From assembly GCF_002433005.1 (NCBI RefSeq), contig NZ_DJHF01000014.1, positions 1 to 15,765 of the forward strand: a stretch of DNA of 15,765 bases, given 5' to 3'. Position numbers and translations under genes: made by a program. Below the pieces are notes generated by a model. That model was not told the DNA's origin and searched no databases. It worked only from the letters and a program-made list of their open reading frames with translations. This document shows positions 13,358 through 15,765 of the stretch, piece after piece. Each line of letters opens with the position of its first letter. Positions within the stretch are counted from its first letter, which is position 1. This DNA is from Acetomicrobium sp. UBA5826 (lineage in GTDB: Bacteria > Synergistota > Synergistia > Synergistales > Acetomicrobiaceae).

Positions 13358-15735
13358 CTTTGACATTTACGAAACGAGTGCTCAGCTATATTTGGATTTT
13401 GGGAGTTACCACTACTCGCTCCCTTGAGATCGCTATTGAGTTTTTACATCAGATCCCTTCCAAGGGCAATTCGACGTTTAGAATGTTCGATGACCTTATC
13501 GCAAAGCTGAAAGGAGACTTAGAAGAAGAGCCGTCCTTGATCGACAGACCCCGTTGGCCGAAACTCAAGGAAAAGATCTTACCTCTTTTGCTGAAGAAAG
13601 GAAACGGCGGCATCGCCTCTGCTCCACCCGTAAACAGATCGTCCATGGTCCCGAGGGATTTTATGGTCAAGTTCGGTAATCTCTTCGAGACTTCTAAGAA
13701 TGGGGCCACCTGGGAAGGGACTGCTAATCGAAGAAGGACTCTTCTCGCGGCCTTGGTAGTCGGTTCTACGGCGCTTTCAACCCATTTTATGAGTTTAGTC
13801 ATTCAGTTCAAAGACCGAGAAATTTTGGGTTACTTAATGTTGATAACCTTCGCGATTCTTTTTGCCTGGATTTCCGTCGGATTTTGGACAGCTCTCGCCG
13901 GGTTGGTATCGATTTTAAGGGGAGTAGATCGCTATGCTCCAAGCGCTTCGAGAAGTAAGATCGACGAACGTACTAAAGTTGCGCTGGTTTTTCCCATTTA
14001 CAACGAAGATACCGGCAGGGTCTTCGCCGGAATAGAGGCTACCTACAGGTCTCTCGAGAAAACTGGCATGTTGAAACATTATGATTTTTACATATTAAGC
14101 GATAGCAATGACCCCAACGCGTGGGTAAGCGAGGAGATGGCTTGGGCCGAGTGGCGCGAACGGTTAAACGCTGAAGGCAAACTTTTTTATCGAAGAAGGA
14201 CGAGAAACATCAAAAAGAAGAGCGGAAATATAGCGGATTTCTGCAGGCGTTGGGGGAAAAACTATAAATATATGGTTGTTTTCGACGCCGACAGCGTCAT
14301 GAGCGGGAATATACTGACGGAGATGACTTCAATTATGGAGGCCAACCCGAGACTGGGCATTTTGCAAAGCGCCCCCAAAGCTGTGGGAAGACGCTCGCTT
14401 TATGGACGCATACAACAGTTTGCAAGCTATGTCTACGGTCCGATCTTCGCCGCAGGTTTGAGCTTCTGGCAGCTTGGAGATGCTCAATACTGGGGACATA
14501 ACGCCATCATTAGAGTTAAGCCTTTTATGGAAAATTGTGCCTTGCCGAGGCTTCCGGGCGATCCACCCCTGGGAGGAGAGATATTGAGCCACGATTTCGT
14601 AGAGGCAGCCCTCATGAGAAGGGCTGGATACGAAGTGTGGCTTTCCTACGATTTGGAGGGAAGTTACGAAGAAACTCCTCCAACGTTGCTTGAAGAATTG
14701 TCCAGGGATAGGCGTTGGTGTCAGGGCAATCTGCAACATTTGAGGCTCTTTTTGCTCAAGGGCATAATACCGGCACATCGTTTTCTTTTTTTGAACGGAG
14801 TTATGATATATGGCTCTGGATTGCTCTGGTTTTGTTTTATATTCATGAGCTCTTTGCAGGCGCTGCTCGACGTTTGGGTCGAACCCGTATATTTTCCCAG
14901 TGAGTACGCGCTGTTTCCCGAATGGCCCGTATGGTATCCCGGCTGGGCGCTCTTTCTTTTTATAGTAACTATCGTGTTGCTTTTTCTTCCGAAGCTTTTT
15001 GGCCTTCTGCTCGTGATGGCCAAAGGAAGACCGGAACTTTTCGGAGGCAAGATAAGGTTGACTTTGAGCGTTCTTTTGGAGACGCTTTTTTCCGTTCTCT
15101 TTGCCCCTATTAAAATGCTGTTTCACAGCAAATTTCTGTTTTTTACCCTGCTTGGGCAAAAAGTTGGTTGGGGGCCTCAGGAAAGGTCCGACATAGGTAT
15201 TGCCTGGAAAGATGCCCTTAAATTTCACTGGAGCAACATGGTGATAGGTCTTTTGTGGGGCGCTATAGTTGGTATGGTGAATCCATCCTTTTGCGTCTGG
15301 CTTTTGCCCATATTGATTTCCTTTGTTCTGTCGGTCTTTCTTTCCGTTTGGACCAGCAGGCCTTCGGTCGGGGAGCGTTTCAGGAAAGCTGGACTTTTCC
15401 TGACGCCTCAAGAGGTGGATCCCTCGCCCGAAATGATGACCTTGAACGAAGTCATGTCCGACCCTCCTGCCTGGTTGGAGTGGGGATTTAAATCAGCTCT
15501 CTTCGACCCCTGGGTAAATGCCCTACATAGAGGGCTTTTGCGAAAAAACTTCAAAGCTCCGTCAGACTTAACGGAAAAGACCCTTTCGGGAGAAACGGAA
15601 AATTTGAATTACAAAGAAACCATGGCAGTTTTGAGCTCTCCTGAGCTGCTTTTTGACCTGCACAAAGCAATATGGAAATCTTCGGAAGATCGATTTACAG
15701 ATGAATGGCGGGACCGGTTGTCATTCTTTTTATGA
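13345..15735 (+). CDS. opgH: Glucans biosynthesis glucosyltransferase H (OpgH/MdoH)
   Basis: Inner-membrane family 2 glucosyltransferase that polymerises glucose from UDP-glucose and passes the chain to the periplasm. Numbering from ATG 13345: two N-terminal membrane segments (about 132-154 and 161-189), then a cytoplasmic GT2 domain with VFPIYNED (215-222), LSDSND (251-256), the metal-binding DAD (314-316), GHNAIIR, SHDF with Asp417, and the processive RDRRWCQGN (Arg457, Trp458), then about five more hydrophobic segments (roughly 480-508, 531-558, 573-592, 631-648, 650-671). Length of 796 compares with 847 in E. coli, the N-terminus being shorter. The longest frame starts at GTG 13333, but that GTGGAG is itself the Shine-Dalgarno sequence (GGAG 13335-13338, 6 bases before ATG 13345). 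It overlaps the end of opgG, so translation is probably coupled. The gene is complete; no clear terminator follows in the 30 remaining bases. Confidence 0.95.
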   Translation: MAALALTFTKRVLSYIWILGVTTTRSLEIAIEFLHQIPSKGNSTFRMFDDLIAKLKGDLEEEPSLIDRPRWPKLKEKILPLLLKKGNGGIASAPPVNRSSMVPRDFMVKFGNLFETSKNGATWEGTANRRRTLLAALVVGSTALSTHFMSLVIQFKDREILGYLMLITFAILFAWISVGFWTALAGLVSILRGVDRYAPSASRSKIDERTKVALVFPIYNEDTGRVFAGIEATYRSLEKTGMLKHYDFYILSDSNDPNAWVSEEMAWAEWRERLNAEGKLFYRRRTRNIKKKSGNIADFCRRWGKNYKYMVVFDADSVMSGNILTEMTSIMEANPRLGILQSAPKAVGRRSLYGRIQQFASYVYGPIFAAGLSFWQLGDAQYWGHNAIIRVKPFMENCALPRLPGDPPLGGEILSHDFVEAALMRRAGYEVWLSYDLEGSYEETPPTLLEELSRDRRWCQGNLQHLRLFLLKGIIPAHRFLFLNGVMIYGSGLLWFCFIFMSSLQALLDVWVEPVYFPSEYALFPEWPVWYPGWALFLFIVTIVLLFLPKLFGLLLVMAKGRPELFGGKIRLTLSVLLETLFSVLFAPIKMLFHSKFLFFTLLGQKVGWGPQERSDIGIAWKDALKFHWSNMVIGLLWGAIVGMVNPSFCVWLLPILISFVLSVFLSVWTSRPSVGERFRKAGLFLTPQEVDPSPEMMTLNEVMSDPPAWLEWGFKSALFDPWVNALHRGLLRKNFKAPSDLTEKTLSGETENLNYKETMAVLSSPELLFDLHKAIWKSSEDRFTDEWRDRLSFFL

Positions 15736-15765
15736 ACCCTACGCTGATCGCGTAAAATATTTGTA

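Noticed and set aside
14329..15411. A 360-residue open frame on the - strand opposite opgH.
   Set aside because: It is a shadow of the real gene: its product is rich in Lys, Gln and Pro without a recognisable domain, and opgH on the + strand has all family motifs.
15740..15754. A small hairpin TACGC-TGATC-GCGTA after opgH.
   Set aside because: The stem has only five pairs and is followed by AAATATTT rather than a T-run. The window ends before a real terminator could be judged.
1..15765. Search for CRISPR repeats, transposase genes, tRNA genes, toxin-antitoxin pairs and in-frame TGA selenocysteine codons.
   Set aside because: By eye I saw no regularly spaced repeats, no insertion-sequence ends, no cloverleaf, and no gene interrupted by TGA. 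A search tool would be needed to exclude small RNAs.

Overview
The window looks like ordinary chromosome from an anaerobic, amino-acid-fermenting diderm bacterium. My best guess is a member of the Synergistota (Acetomicrobium/Anaerobaculum-like). This is inferred from the gene content and protein style: osmoregulated periplasmic glucan genes imply an outer membrane and periplasm, and YedF and MobA fit a lifestyle using selenium and molybdenum or tungsten enzymes. I could not run a search, so the placement is tentative. No mobile element, CRISPR array, tRNA, rRNA or phage gene is visible. Coding density is very high and the longest non-coding gaps are about 180-225 bases.

Layout. Bases 1-83 are an almost pure A/T leader. 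It is followed by a rightward run of pncA (nicotinamidase), a yedF-type TusA/DsrE sulfur-relay protein, and a thiamine-diphosphate-dependent decarboxylase/synthase of the acetolactate synthase superfamily. A hairpin ends this run. It faces a leftward lepA-hemW pair (elongation factor 4, then the radical-SAM heme chaperone) with a 14-base gene overlap. Divergent from lepA is a PP-loop tRNA thiolation-type enzyme with what looks like a C-terminal NFACT-R RNA-binding domain. It converges, through a long hairpin, on a leftward HpcH/HpaI-type aldolase. Next comes a rightward YhaM-like 3'-5' exoribonuclease, whose 3' end overlaps that of a leftward mobA. Divergent from mobA is a rightward M19 membrane dipeptidase. 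It converges on a leftward small nitroreductase across a good T-tract terminator. The last 4 kb is a rightward opgG-opgH operon for periplasmic glucan synthesis.

How the genes relate. Most are housekeeping or central metabolism (translation, heme delivery, RNA turnover, cofactor synthesis, NAD salvage). Peptidase M19 and the keto-acid-type ThDP enzyme fit peptide and amino-acid fermentation. YedF is a potential sulfur or selenium carrier and the PP-loop protein a potential user of carried sulfur, but this link is inference only. I found no convincing undescribed defence or mobile system. The signals most worth checking are the compact convergent junctions (hairpins that contain a stop codon, and a gene tail that runs into its neighbour), several palindromic operator-like sites in divergent promoters, and the exact substrates of the ThDP enzyme, the aldolase and the PP-loop enzyme. 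Several starts were moved downstream from the longest open frame because the Shine-Dalgarno sequence lies inside or right next to the longer version.
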